A model generated the notes under the pieces. The model ran no database searches. It had not been told where the DNA came from and saw nothing but the letters and a program-made list of their open reading frames with translations. Below, one piece after another: positions 34,428 to 45,999 of a DNA stretch of 64,000 bases (its first letter is position 1; each line of letters starts with the position of its first letter). This stretch comes from Mermis nigrescens. Taxonomy: Eukaryota > Nematoda > Enoplea > Mermithida > Mermithidae. The stretch spans positions 210,911-274,910 of the forward strand of contig JAVLUZ010000342.1 in the NCBI GenBank assembly GCA_036768485.1. Reading direction: 5' to 3'. The translations under genes and the position numbers were made by a program.

Positions 34428-34610
34428 AGTCGTACATGCACAGCAGGGATATCAAAGAGGGGGATTTTAATATTTTTCAAAAGCCCCCTTTTTTGGAAGT
34501 ACAAAACGGTGGATACGTATAAAAACACACCATGTTTTTGACGTTTCTGACGATGCACTCTCTTCCTGTACTATAAAGACAAAAAATCCAGCAAAATTGA
34601 ATGAAGTTTG
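34428..34610. mobile_element. Truncated family-2 hAT-like element
   Basis: The left end CGTACATGCACAGCAGGG and the segment with GTTTTTGACGTTTCTGACGATG match the first 170 bp of the 406-bp elements at 43875 and 48840. No right end found. Confidence 0.5.
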
Positions 34611-35379
34611 ACAAATGTAGTTAAAAGGGGCTAAAAAATTGGTACTATTGAACTAGAAGAACGCTTAAACTAGAAAATTTTCTACTACATAATCCCCAAA
34701 CTGCTACCAAGATAATAATTGATTGCAATCCTGATTTAAGCATTCCGTAAAGCAAAAGTTCGCACCAAAAACGCTTTTGTTTGAAGAGTTACAAATAGAT
34801 TTCCAGAGGGCAAAAGGTGACAATTTTAAAAACCATGAAGTTAACATTTCAGGGAGAATTATCGAGAAAATGTATATATATAGTCGTCTACATGGTTTGC
34901 TCCATAGGTGCAAAATCTTGAAATGAAGAAATATAAAAAGATATATAAATATGTACAGGATTTACAAGCTCCCAAAGTTTTACAAATTTTCCGGCGATTC
35001 GGACTGCATTTACACATGTAACTGTTATTTATTCAGTCCGTTTTTGACAGTAAGTCAAAATAACATATTGAACTCTTCCTATTGTTCAAAAGTTCCTCTA
35101 CCAGCCAAGATTTCGGAGCTGATACGTAAGGTTTTAAAAAATCCTGCCTTATGAGAGCATCTAACGAATTTTCAAAAATTTTTCACTCAAATGCAATAAT
35201 ATTCCTGAAATGCAGAATTGTCAGCGGCTGATTAAATTCTAGTGAAACGTCAAAATAGCAGCTAGCAAGCATAATTGACGTTTTCTAGTGAATTTCAAGC
35301 AGTTTTGCGACAAACTTGATTTTTCCCTTTTCCGCCATAATGTTGCCTTACTTTCGCAGCACAGCTTGGACAATCTTGA

Positions 35380-35655
35380 GGGTCAGCCAGTTTTGGGGTC
35401 AGCCGGTCGGCGGGCGGGGGGTCAGTTAGTGAGCTGATATGGACCAAAGTGATTTTAAAAACTGGTGTAAATACTGAAATAGTGTTGAAACAACGTCTAT
35501 CCAGAGTGTCTGGCCGAATATTCAAGCAGTTTTGAAGGAAATTTCAGATTTTCATCCATTTTTTGCCTTCATATTGTTTCATTTTTCCAAGGATATTTCT
35601 ATTTTTTCATTCAAAGTCTAGAGACCTCCAGCCCCCCACGTGCACGTGTCTGGTT
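35380..35655 (-). mobile_element. Family-3 hAT-like fragment, reverse
   Basis: The outer end reads CCCCACGTGCACGTGT (complement of the ACATGCACGTGGGG end at 12004). The other side has GGGTCAGCCGGTCGGCG. A target duplication was not resolved. Confidence 0.35.
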
Positions 35656-35731
35656 AAGGAGCATCTGACTAATAATTCGGAAGAGCTGCTTCATGGAAAC
35701 TTCACCTTTGAGAGCAAAAATAGATGATTGT

Positions 35732-36176
35732 CATACGTAGGCAGCCCCTATATTCTCGGGGGCCTGATTTGTGTAAAACGGGCGAAATTCCAGAAAAACA
35801 TGCTAAGAATTCAATTGACGGGGTTTATCGATTTTCCGGGGTCTACCAGATTCTCAAGCTTCAGACCAGATATGTGCGCGGGGTTTTGTTTCGAGACAAG
35901 ACCCCAAATGGAAAATGTGGGGAATTTGGGGGAAGGAATGTGATAAAACGAAGGCCAAAAACGTATGCAAATTATAAATTTTCTTCAAAGTATTACTAAA
36001 TTGACCAGAAACTGTGAAATAACATAGATTTAACGCTATTTTAGCGAGCTTATACCGCTTTTGAGCTCATTTGGGCCAAAAAAGACCCAACTTCTGACCC
36101 CCTCCCGCCTAGACCGCCTGACACCCCCAGATTAACCAAGATGGTCCAGACCCCCAACCATTCGTGCCAACGTGTG
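35732..36176 (+). mobile_element. hAT-like element, 445 bp
   Basis: Starts CATACGTAGGCAGCCCC and ends GCCAACGTGTG. Flanks ATGATTGT and ATTATTGC match at 6 of 8. The second half resembles family 3 (ACCAGAAACTGTGAAATAAC). Confidence 0.65.
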
Positions 36177-36568
36177 ATTATTGCCCCGCGAGCTAAATTA
36201 TCCGAAAATCCAAAATTTATTATTAAACTGTGTCTCTAGCCCACTTCGGAATGATAAAATCTTAATACAGACATGCATCCGTTCAACAAACGGCTCTTTT
36301 GCATTGCCTTACCCCCACGAAATTTATTACTTTAACACACAATGTAATGTATTGACACATGGATTACACTATTTGTATATTTACACATACAAAAACGCGC
36401 TGTATTTTGGCCTTGTCCACAAATTATGATGTATATTGCTGCGTAAAGTGGTGTTGAAAAATAAAGTAATAAATTTCGTGGGGTAAGATGATGCATAAGA
36501 TCCCAACAAACCACTTGTACGCGACTCATTAAGTGGAATATAATGTTTGAAAAAGAGTAAAATGCATC

Positions 36569-37117
36569 TATAGTCTGTTTCATTTATCCGAGAGCTTTTT
36601 CAGTAAATGTTTTCGGAGGCTACAATAACCCTTTTTTCTTATTTACTGTAGGTCGCTAGATCTCATTGTAGCTACGTAGCAAAGAAGGGTTTTTCAATTA
36701 CATTTTTTGCGGCATAATTAATTATGGTCTTCCAGCAGATCAATCAACTTGCAGATAAAATCACGCATTCAGCTCATCCTAAGTTGACACTTTAAACACA
36801 ATAGGCTAAGATGCTAAGAAACGCCGCGAACTCCCGCATAGCTCAGTGGTAGAACATCCGCTTGTCGTCGAAGCAACCCGGGTTCGATTCCAGCCGACAG
36901 CTTTTTATTTAGCGCACTTACTGTATATGTTCCAGTGCTGATTAAATGCCTAAAATTAAATTTATATGGGCGGATTATTGCATTGAACATGGAAAAATTC
37001 CAGCCACCCACCCTCACTGAGCTGATCTGCCGAATTACAGTAAATCGTCTTGTTCCACTTACTGTAGCCTTTAAAAGAATTGACTAAAAAGCTCTCGAAT
37101 AAATGAAACAGACTATA
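36569..37117. mobile_element. TATAGTCTG-family MITE, copy C, carrying a tRNA-like sequence
   Basis: The terminal inverted repeats start TATAGTCTGTTTCATTTATC and include CGAGAGCTTTTT. They extend about 60 bp with gaps, including a shared GGCTACA and ACTGTA. 549 bp, longer than copies A and B because of a different interior. Confidence 0.8.
36832..36903 (+). tRNA. tRNA-like sequence, probably a pseudogene
   Basis: Box A TAGCTCAGTGGTAG (36839-36852) and box B GGTTCGATTCC (36881-36891) are at tRNA spacing. A GCTT/AAGC stem with a 7-base loop (GTCGTCG) sits where the anticodon arm belongs, with T at position 33. However, the acceptor stem does not pair, the D stem has one mismatch and the T stem has two. 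The anticodon would be CGT by loop position, but this is unsafe. It lies inside a MITE. Confidence 0.45.
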
Positions 37118-37352
37118 AAATCTGAATCTTTCTCTACCAATTTTCACTTTCGTGCGCTGTATCTTGAAGACTGAAACAGGATTCGGTCCAAATAGATCCT
37201 CCTGCTCGATCGAAATCGAAAACATAGCATTTGGCTCCTGATGCTCGGTCGTCTACGATATCTTGAAATGTCGTTGAAAGCGAGATTGATTGAAAAATTA
37301 CGAAGAAATTACGATTAATTCTGCATTATTAAACCGGGCACTCTCCTCCTTA

Positions 37353-39140
37353 ATCATAGGTAGCGCGTTAGCGCGTACCTATAATACTACTTGGGTACCC
37401 CTAACACCTGTGCACCTCCCCCTACAGCTATAACGGGACACTTTTGGAGGGTGCGGTTTTTTTTAAAGAAAGATAATAAAAAAATTCGCTGCCCGTGTTT
37501 TTTTGTTTTTCTTGAAACTCAAAACTGGCTGTGTAAAGAAGGTGTAAAGTTTTTGTGTAACGTTATAACATAGGATCAATTTTGGGAGGTTTTTTAGGCG
37601 GCATGTGGACAACTCAGTATTGACTCCTCAAATAAATTTATGGCACAGATTTGTAGAGGAAGGGATGCTCCAGAATGCCTTTTTTTGTTTTGTTGAAATT
37701 CGCATTAGTTCTCGAATGGGAGTGTAAAGAGTGCGAAAAATCTGGGGGTGAAAAGCACATTTTGGTCGAGTTTTCAACTTGTCCATGTCTCATACTAACT
37801 CCGGTTATGAGTTTTTAAAAATGTTTTCTGACAGAAATGTAGAGGGGATCAAGGGCTACAATCTGCCTACAAGCAGACTTTTCTACGCGCAATAGGGAGT
37901 TAGGTCCTGGGGTTTAAAGTTTACACTCTGGTCGATGGTGTAAAAAACAGATTTTAACTAAGAATTCTCTGCCAGCTTTTTCCGCTTATGAGTTGGACTA
38001 AAATGAGTATAACAGTAATCAAGCAGCTTCTAGGGGCTACACGTCGCAGCAAACCGCGTTCAAAAAAACGCAATATTGAGTTATTTATGGGGGTGTAAAG
38101 TTCGAAATCAGACGTGAAAAATGGGCGAAAAACACGTTTTTTCCCAATTTTGATTGGTAAATCATATCAAATAATTTTTGCAACAGAATTTTTTGCACAT
38201 AGAAACGTACCACGACTCGAAAGCTACAAACTGTACCAAATCGAATTTCTTTACACTCAATAGGGGATACGGTACGGATTTTTAAAGTTTACAATGTTCT
38301 GAATGATGGAAAATATGTCCTTGTTTGGGTTTGTTCGCCTATTTCTCCATTCAGAAGTCAGGATAGGTTCAATAGAATAAAAATAAAGTGCCTTATATGG
38401 GTTGTATGTAATAGCGAATCGCGTATGTCTAAACCAATATTAAGCGAGTGTAAAGTCAACAATGGGTTGCTTTGAACAGGTTTCTGTCTTTTTCTTTCTG
38501 TCAGCTTCTCCGGTTATGAATCAGGGACATGATTCTCAAGTCTGTAAATGAACCTGAAACCAAATTCGATAAGCAATTTTGGCGCGTATGTTTACACTCA
38601 ACAGTTCAGTAAAGTGGTTTAAACCAATGTTAATTTATCCTTACATTATGGAGACTTACTATTTTCATAAAAGTTGGTCGTAATATCGAAGCAATATTAA
38701 AATTACGATTCTGACTGAAATCTTTTTTACACTAGGTGTGAACATATCGTTTACACTACATATTAATCTTCGTTTTAGAGCCTTGCGGATACCTAATTTT
38801 TTCCTTATGACTACAAATTTTTAAGGAATCAAGTGTGAGAAGTCGGTTAGGCACATTTTTTACACAACAGTATTGTAAACTGTTTTACACCTAATGTTAA
38901 TTTGTCACCAGACTATTGTTGAGACGTGATGTCATTATATATAAATGTTGATTGTAATATCCGCGTAATATCAGATTTACGTATCCGACTAAAATCTTCT
39001 GTGCATTCTGTGTATGTAAGTAAACACTGCATATGAACTTTTGACCATAGAGCCTTGCAAAACATAATATTTTTCTTAAATTCAAAAAAACAGTAAATCA
39101 AGTGTGAGATGCCAGATGGGCGCGTTTGTTTACAATGAAC
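37353..39140 (+). mobile_element. Large repeat element, copy I, with about 180-bp internal units
   Basis: The left end is a near-palindrome at 37356-37382 (ATAGGTAGCGCG, TTA, GCGCGTACCTAT). Inside, GTGTAAAG-type words recur at 37542, 37722, 37912, 38093, 38280 and 38448, about 170-190 bp apart, as degenerate tandem units containing TATGAGTTGG and GGGGCTACA. Copy II at 51760-53449 is inverted relative to this. The right end is unclear. Could be a Helitron-like or foldback element; no transposase seen. Confidence 0.65.
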
Positions 39141-39876
39141 TTTATCGGACTAAATAAGAGTCAGCGAGAAGTAAAATGACAAAACGTGAGATTATTTGTT
39201 GAAATTGCATCATGGTCGAAGTAAGCAACGATCAGAAGCCATAAGGGAATTCCAGCTTGAGCACAGAAAATAATGCTGCATCGAACTTCAGCTAAATAAT
39301 ATTGCAAACGCGCAGAGTCGGAATATAATTCATACACAATGCAAGTATAAATTGCTAAGATGGAAGCAATACCTAATGAAATTCGCTACAACACTGACAA
39401 AGATAGGAATAACTACTATTTTTTGCTAACAAAAAGTTGGGTACTAGCAAGGGAAAATGCTCCGATGGAACAAAAAAAGGCAGAATATACTTGAAACAGA
39501 GAATTATCAAGGACGTAAAAAGGAGGGGACTAGAAAAAGCTCCTATCTACAAATGTCACAAAATTTGCTAAAACTCAAAAATTTCCTAAACAAAGAAAAA
39601 ATGAAAGTAAGTAAATCAAAGAAAAAACCTACCTGTGCCTAAAACTGCAAGATCTGCTAAAAATCAGACTTTTTCTAAGCAACGCAAAAATCGAAGTATA
39701 TTCTGCGGCCTCTGAAAGAAATAGGTGAACCTTCTCATATTGTCCACCATACAGTGGGCGGTTCCAAAATTCTGAGGGGGTTTTCAAATTGGAATATTGG
39801 CCTTAAAAATAGTGTAATGGCGAAGAAACCACCATTTTTGAACGTTTCTTGTCGAGCTCTATCTATTGGTACCTAC

Positions 39877-40144
39877 CACACCTGGGCGTGGGGTTTGGGG
39901 GGGGTATGCCTCCCCCCAGAAACCAAAATACCCCCCCCAGAAATCAAAATACCCCCCCCCCCAGAATTCAATTTTTGAAAATTTTTTTCGTTTTTTTCGC
40001 AATTTTTTGATGTCAATGGATAGTGCTTGATGAGAAACGTCGAAAAATGGTGTTTTTATCGCCATACCACCATTTTTAAGGCCATTTTTTGACCTTCAAA
40101 AAAATCTTGCACCCCCCCCAGAATTTTCTTGCTGCCCACGTATG
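39877..40144 (+). mobile_element. Family-1 hAT-like MITE, copy 5 (nested)
   Basis: CACACCTGGGCGTGGGG to GCTGCCCACGTATG, perfect duplication GTACCTAC at 39869-39876 and 40145-40152. Inserted into an older family-1 copy that is itself part of the family-4 element. Confidence 0.95.
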
Positions 40145-40209
40145 GTACCTACCAAAAAAACCCCAAAAGAGCAGAAAGATTTAAAAAATTGAATTCTGGA
40201 GGTATTGTT

Positions 40210-41124
40210 GGCTGAATCCGATCCTGGGGGGCACGCCGCCAGTTCTGACCGGAGCGATTCGAGCAAACAAATTAACGACCCGAGCGCTCAATTAAGTGAC
40301 CAAAAGTGCGCAATTAATTATACTGGGCTGACCTCGACAGTCAACCAATTATGCGTCTGGTCCTTACAGTAATGCGCCCGACTAGGGAGTATTTTTTGAA
40401 CACAATTTTTTACAGAGCGAAAATCAAATTTTAAAGTTTAGTTTTTCGAGCTCATCGTGAAAAAGTGGAGCAAGAAAATATAAAATATTAGATTATTTCA
40501 TTCACTCTGGAAAAAGTTGACTTATTTTAAATTTTGAGAGCACTTGACATTTATTTTGTCCACAAAAAATGAATATTTCAAAATAATACTAAGCCAACAG
40601 CGTTAACATGAAAAACTACCATGATTTGTCAACGAACGTTATACATGGAAGCACACGCATCGCAAAAATCGTTGAACAATCGCTCCATCGAATCAAACTT
40701 GCTGTGCCAGATCCATTTTACCAGGAACCCTTCATAAGTCGCCGTATCTTTTCTGGAATATTTATAAAACAACATGCAAAAAAATTCAAAATAAAATTCA
40801 AAATATGTGCCCGTCAACTTTTTCCAGAGTGAATGAAATATTGTAAAATTATATATTTTTTTGCTCCATTTTTCACGATGAGCTCAAAAAACTAAACTTT
40901 AAAATTTGATTTCCGCTCTGTAAAAAAATTGTCTTTAAAAATACTACCCTAGTCGGGCGCATTACTGTAAGTACCAGACGCATAATTGGTCGACCGACGA
41001 GGTCAGCCCAGCATAATTAATTGCGCACTTTTGTTTACTTAAGTGAGCGCTCGGGTCGCTAATTTGTTTGCTCGAGTCGCTCCGGTCAGAACTGGCGGCG
41101 TGCCCCCCAGGATCGGATTCAGCC
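40210..41124. mobile_element. Long-arm foldback element, 915 bp (nested)
   Basis: Arms 40210-40521 and 40813-41124 are about 310-bp inverted repeats (start GGCTGAATCCGATCCTGGGG) around a 290-bp spacer. The target duplication GTATTGTT is at 40202-40209 and 41125-41132; the empty site exists in family-4 copy 1 near 8765. 8 or 9 bp fits hAT or Mutator-like. No transposase. Confidence 0.9.
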
Positions 41125-42612
41125 GTATTGTTGGGTATTTGCGTTTTCTTGTTGGGTATTTTGCCTTGGGGTGCATACTCCCCAAACCCCTACGTCTAGG
41201 TATGGTGTACAATGCTTAATATAAAGCTTATAAAATAAATCTCAAATCTGCGTTTTTGCTAATCACTTGCAACGTTAATTTATTCGATATTGTGGCTAGA
41301 TAAATATTACAAAAAGTTATATCCTTTGATTATTTGCGATACCGCAACGAAAGACTGTGATTTCTATATAATGCATGTGTCCATTCAGTACTCTTCTGGC
41401 CTTTAATCCCACCAGACCACCCGGATTTCATTCCTACCCATGTAAACTGATAACTATTAGGCATGGGAGGTTAGGAGTATGCACCAGTGTTCCATCAGAA
41501 ACGTCTAAAATTGCCGTTTTTCCAACATACCATAATTACTATTTTTTGACCCAGAAAAATATTGCAACATGGCGCTGCTCAGCTATGGCGATATCTGCTT
41601 TTGCAGAGTGAGTGGTTCAGTTATCTAGCCCAATGTTTTATCTTTGTTCGACAGGATGCTGCTTTCTTCTGCAGGCCGCAGAATATACTTCGATTTTTGC
41701 GTTGCTTAGAAAAAGTCTGATTTTTAGCAGATCTTGCAGTTTTAGGCACAGGTAGGTTTTTTCTTTGATTTACTTACTTTCATTTTTTCTTTGTTTAGGA
41801 AATTTTTGAGTTTTAGCAAATTTTGTGACATTTGTAGATAGGAGATTTTTCTAGTCCCCCTCCTTTTACGTCCTTGATAATTCTCTGTTTCAAGTATATT
41901 CTACCTTTTTTTGTTCCATCGGAGCATTTTTCCTTGCTAGTAGCATATATATGTGCAGAAAACAAAAAGAAAAAATTCCGCTCTACGGGTGTCAGGGATT
42001 TGTAGAAGACACGGACCCTAGAATCGCACTAGACATCGAATAATCTGGAAATCTCGGAATTTCATTTTTTAAACGTTTTTCAGCGTTTTATCGCAACTTT
42101 TGAAAGTCAGTCGATAAAACTTGATAGAAAATTTCAAGAATTCATCCTCAGTTGCCCATATTAAATCAATAACCTTGCCAAGAAAGCGATCCCATTCCAA
42201 AAAATTTGAGTCATTTATGCGAAATGTCTGAGAAATATATGAGAAAGTGATCAAATTTTTATCGCATGATAGATTACTGCGCTATGCACTTTAACTTTTT
42301 AACGACAACTGTGTGATTCTTATTGGCTGAGGAGTACTTAAATCAAAAAAGTTAAGGCGGGCTCTGTTTCACTCAATGGGCGTGGCGGTTCTCCCTTAGA
42401 ATTCGGAAAACCCCAGGCCGACTACCCAGAATTGAACTTTTGTCTTTTACTTTTAGATTTAAATTTTTGGCGATTACTTTTTGAATGAATTTTTGGCGAT
42501 TTCTTAATAATAAATTTTTGGCGATTTCGTTGAGTGCTGAATTTTCGCCGATTTTTTCTCCATCAGAACTCCACCTAAAAAAATTTGGTCGGTGTTCAGG
42601 CACAATCTCAAC

Positions 42613-42877
42613 CACACCTGGGCATGGGGGGTTTGGGATATGCAACCCCTCCCCGAGAAACCAAATTACCCCCCCCCCCCAATAATCAAAATTCCCCCCC
42701 CCATTTATTTTTGACAATTTTTTTCGTTTTTTTCGCAATTTTTTGATGCCAATGGATAGTGCTCGACTAAAAACGTCGAAAAATGGTGTGTTTTTTGCCA
42801 TACCACCATTTTTAAGACCATTTTTGACCTTTGAAAAATCTTGCGCCTTCCCAGAATTTTCTTGCTGCCCACGTATG
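42613..42877 (+). mobile_element. Family-1 hAT-like MITE, copy 6
   Basis: CACACCTGGGCATGGGG to CTGCCCACGTATG; flanks ATCTCAAC and ATCTCCAC, 7 of 8. The open frames on both strands here are shadows of this repeat. Confidence 0.9.
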
Positions 42878-43422
42878 ATCTCCACCCAAAGTCAATCGTT
42901 CCATACTTTTTTGCATTCCACCCAACTTTTAGATTACAAATTGCTAAGCCTTTTAGGCACTTTTTGCACTTTTTAACAAAAAACGAAGGAATCTTCTTAG
43001 ATTGCGTGCGACTAACCCCTCCCAAAATTTTAACCCTTTAACTATGAACCTAATTGCTCACTTGAATACACATGTATTCTATGAGGTATTTCAAATATGC
43101 GTTGCACGTCGTTGGGTGAAAATCCGAGGCATATCTCTTCAAGTGAAGCTGCGAGAGATTAAATTTCTTTAAAAATTATACATTATTATCAATTAGGCAA
43201 TTTAACACTTTAATGTCGAATTTATGCAAGGGTACTTTAAGGGACTTTTGTGATTTCCATAGAGCAAATAAATTAAAACTTTTGCTACAGAATATAATAA
43301 AAAACCGCTGAAAATCCGTATCGTAAATTAAGTAAAAATTGTATTGAAATCACTAAAAAATGGTCCTTCTAACTAATTTAAACGAACTGAAGCATTCACA
43401 GCTCGGAAATGTAAAAATCTAG

Positions 43423-43492
43423 CATTTCGCTCGATGAATATGATTTCATGGATATATCAATGGAAAAAATTCGGAAAACGATTGAAGCTTAA
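43423..43492 (+). CDS. Candidate terminal exon, function unknown
   Basis: After the AG at 43421-43422 the frame reads ISLDEYDFMDISMEKIRKTI, then EA and TAA (43490-43492). It is acidic and helical, unlike local chance frames. The acceptor tract is purine-rich and weak, and no upstream exon was identified. Confidence 0.2.
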
Positions 43493-43874
43493 TGTCTGGA
43501 CCCAGTGCCACCAAACTAAGTCCGAAAGTGTATTTATAGTCTTTGTCTTTATTTATTTTATTTATTTGTTTATTTCTATTTATCTTTATTTATTTATATT
43601 TTTTATTCCTTATATCTTTGTCTTTATCTTTGCCATCGTCTTTTCCTTCGAATTTTAAAGTTCTGCCAAAAACTGTCATGCAAGGACATGACATAAGTCA
43701 GAATAAGCAAAAAAATTGTTTTGAGAGTAAGATTATAACTTATAATGCCTCGTATTAGAAAGACGACCGGATGAGAAGTAGAAAAATTTATTCGTCAAAA
43801 CAAGTGCGATTTTGACAAGTCATAAACACTCTGGACAATTATTTTACCAGCGCACATGGGTGTGGGGTCTGAGG

Positions 43875-44280
43875 CATACATGCACAGCCTGGGAATTCTA
43901 TGGGGTCAGGCCGCCCAAAACTATTTTAAAAAGTGCCTTTTTGGGCTAACAATTCTTACACGTCAAAAACACTGTTTTTGACGTTGCGGACAATGCTAGC
44001 TCTTTCTGTAACATAAAGACATAGAAAATCTTCATGAAAATTATAAAAAAATCGAGCGAATTGAACAAAAAATATCGCCAAAAAATGTGTCTATGGCGCG
44101 AAACGCCAAAAATTTGAGTTTTGAACCAAAAATGAGCTAGAAACGCTTAAAAAAGCACACTTTTTACAATTTCTACAAAAAATCGATAGTTCTGGGGGAT
44201 CGTGGCCGTTTCGAGGAGGTAACTTGCCATTCTGAGGCTTCTGGGGCAAGTCAAACCCCCAATCACCCAGAACACGTATG
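43875..44280 (+). mobile_element. Family-2 hAT-like element, 406 bp, copy 1
   Basis: Starts CATACATGCACAGCCTGGG, ends AACACGTATG. Flanks GTCTGAGG (43867-43874) and ATCTGAGG (44281-44288), 7 of 8. Confidence 0.85.
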
Positions 44281-44486
44281 ATCTGAGGTGTCTGGACTCC
44301 CCAAACCGAAATCCGGCGGCACCTCGACATCGACAGAACCCAAGAACTGAATTTTTCGTGCTAATTTTTGCGATTTTCCCCCTCTGACCCCCAGAATTTG
44401 GTCTTCTATGCTTATAATTGTTATTCTACTGTTTCTGTGCGGAGAATAAACATTTTGGATTCAACGCCTTTCATCATTGCGATGCA

Positions 44487-44716
44487 GAAGTCAATTTATG
44501 TACGTAAAAATATTAATATTTCATGATCAGCGCATTCAAGAAATTATACCATTTTTCGGATTTCAACATTCGAGTTTTATTTGGTATAAATTAACAGTCA
44601 AATTTCCAATTTATCCTTTCATTCAAACTCATAATCAAATATGTTTAACGAAATTATATCGTCGATTTAGTCTGCAAACACGTAGAAGATTTTTCGGCTC
44701 ATGCAAGGATCTCTGA
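44487..44716 (+). CDS. Candidate terminal exon, function unknown
   Basis: Acceptor-like CATTGCGATGCAG before 44487. The frame runs to TGA at 44714-44716. It contains a hydrophobic stretch (IIPFFGFQHSSFIWYKLTV) and a basic end (KLYRRFSLQTRRRFFGSCK), the pattern of a membrane protein tail. No family recognised. Confidence 0.22.
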
Positions 44717-44989
44717 AGCAAATGCGAAGTGACTTCACAACTATTAAACAATTTTTTTAAATTACATGAGAAGACTATAACGCTTCGCACTTAATCCCAA
44801 AAGATGACTCAAACTTCGTTCATTTTCTGCCACCTTTCGCCTACCTTTTCTAAGTTTTGCGTTTAAATGATGCAGTTAAAATCTTTCTCGCAGAATTTTT
44901 GAAATTTCGGGAAAAACCATGAGGCAGGCATAATTCTAGCTAAAACTAGACGTCAAAAAATGGCAAAAAAAACAACAAATCATTGATTT

Positions 44990-45170
44990 GGATCCAGTAT
45001 ACAATTCACCCGCCACCGTTTTTTAGCCGATTCAAATAAGCTACAGTGACCAAACTTTACACAAAAATTATCAAACACGTTCTGACTCGTATCAATAAAA
45101 ATAGTGTTGGTCACTGTAGCTTATTTGAATCGGCTAAAAAACGGTGGCGGGTAAATTGTATACTAGATCC
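44990..45170. mobile_element. 181-bp hairpin MITE, young
   Basis: Arms of about 65 bp differ at only two positions (start GGATCCAGTATACAATTCAC, complement of the right end GGATCTAGTATACAATTTAC). Perfect 8-bp duplication ATTGATTT at 44982-44989 and 45171-45178. Confidence 0.95.
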
Positions 45171-45277
45171 ATTGATTTTTACGAGACTGACGGTTTTGGA
45201 TCCATGATGCTACAAATATTTTTTGTTTTTTGCTTAATATTTTATTTCTTTATTTTTTTCTTTTTCTTTTTTTTCAG

Positions 45278-45413
45278 TGCGATTGTTATAATTGTTATAC
45301 TTCTTGTATTATCTCATCCTGAAAATTATTGTAATCCGGGCACGAAGTTTCATGAAAGAGACTACAGACTTCAAAAATTTTACGATTTGCTCACCTGCTG
45401 CGTCTTTAAATAA
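45278..45413 (+). CDS. Candidate terminal exon with membrane helix
   Basis: A very strong acceptor (pyrimidine run ending TTTTTTCAG at 45277), then a split codon and 44 residues to TAA at 45411. It begins with the hydrophobic helix AIVIIVILLVLS and continues HPENYCNPGTKFHERDYRLQ to a CC pair. It would be the end of a membrane protein, possibly of the same gene as 44487-44716, but that is speculation. Confidence 0.35.
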
Positions 45414-45854
45414 TAACTTTTTCGCTGTCTTAACGCCGTCGAGATCAATAAACTGAATTTCACCATCCAAACGAATTAAAACGCAATCTGAAAAAATGCA
45501 AATTCATAATCTCTATCGTTTAAAATTTCTTCACGGATTCAAATTTTTCAAGTTATCCAAATACACATTTTTTTAAAATCTTCTTGTCAAAAAAAGTTTG
45601 ATTCCTTTATTACTAGAAGTATTTTCCATCAAACGATTATGTAAAAAAGAGCCTTATTAAAGCAAAAATAATGCGAATTTAAGTAATGAACTTTAATTTT
45701 ATCAAGACATTTGCTGTTTTTCGACTTCTAAATTCTTTGATTCGAAACAGCTAGATTACGCTCATCAAAATATTGTAAAACCTGAATTTTTATTTATTAA
45801 GATCCCGTGAAATCATCAATTTTTGGAAGAGCTTAAATTTTATGCGATACCAAG

Positions 45855-45947
45855 ATGAGTTTATTTCTTAAATGCGTTCTTTTGACTATTTTCGTAGCAG
45901 TCAAAAATCTCGCCTTAAGAAGCAGCGAAGGATTGAAGCCAGAGTAA
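45855..45947 (+). CDS. Tiny ORF with signal-peptide-like start
   Basis: 30 codons: MSLFLKCVLLTIFVAVKNLA followed by a polar tail and TAA. The hydrophobic start resembles a signal peptide or first exon of a secreted protein. There is no GT donor at a sensible place, so it may be chance. Confidence 0.15.
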   Translation: MSLFLKCVLLTIFVAVKNLALRSSEGLKPE

Positions 45948-45999
45948 TGCGAAAATCTCCAGAAATCTCACAAACTCATAACTTAAACAACGAGCGACT

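Larger units (their letters stand above)
39444..41940. mobile_element. Family-4 transposon, copy 2, with nested insertions
   Basis: The inverted arms (39444-39735 and 41655-41940) begin CTAGCAAGGGAAAATGCTCC and end with its complement, flanked by TA. The interior equals copy 1 (8007-9265) in reverse after removing two insertions: a family-1 MITE (39877-40144) and a 915-bp long-arm element (40210-41124). TA plus long arms suggests a Tc1/mariner-type non-autonomous element. Confidence 0.9.

Noticed and set aside
42373..42885. 170-codon minus-strand frame
   Set aside because: Most of it is family-1 MITE copy 6. The remainder has repeated LLRNRQK-type text from a local ATTTTTGGCGAT tandem repeat.
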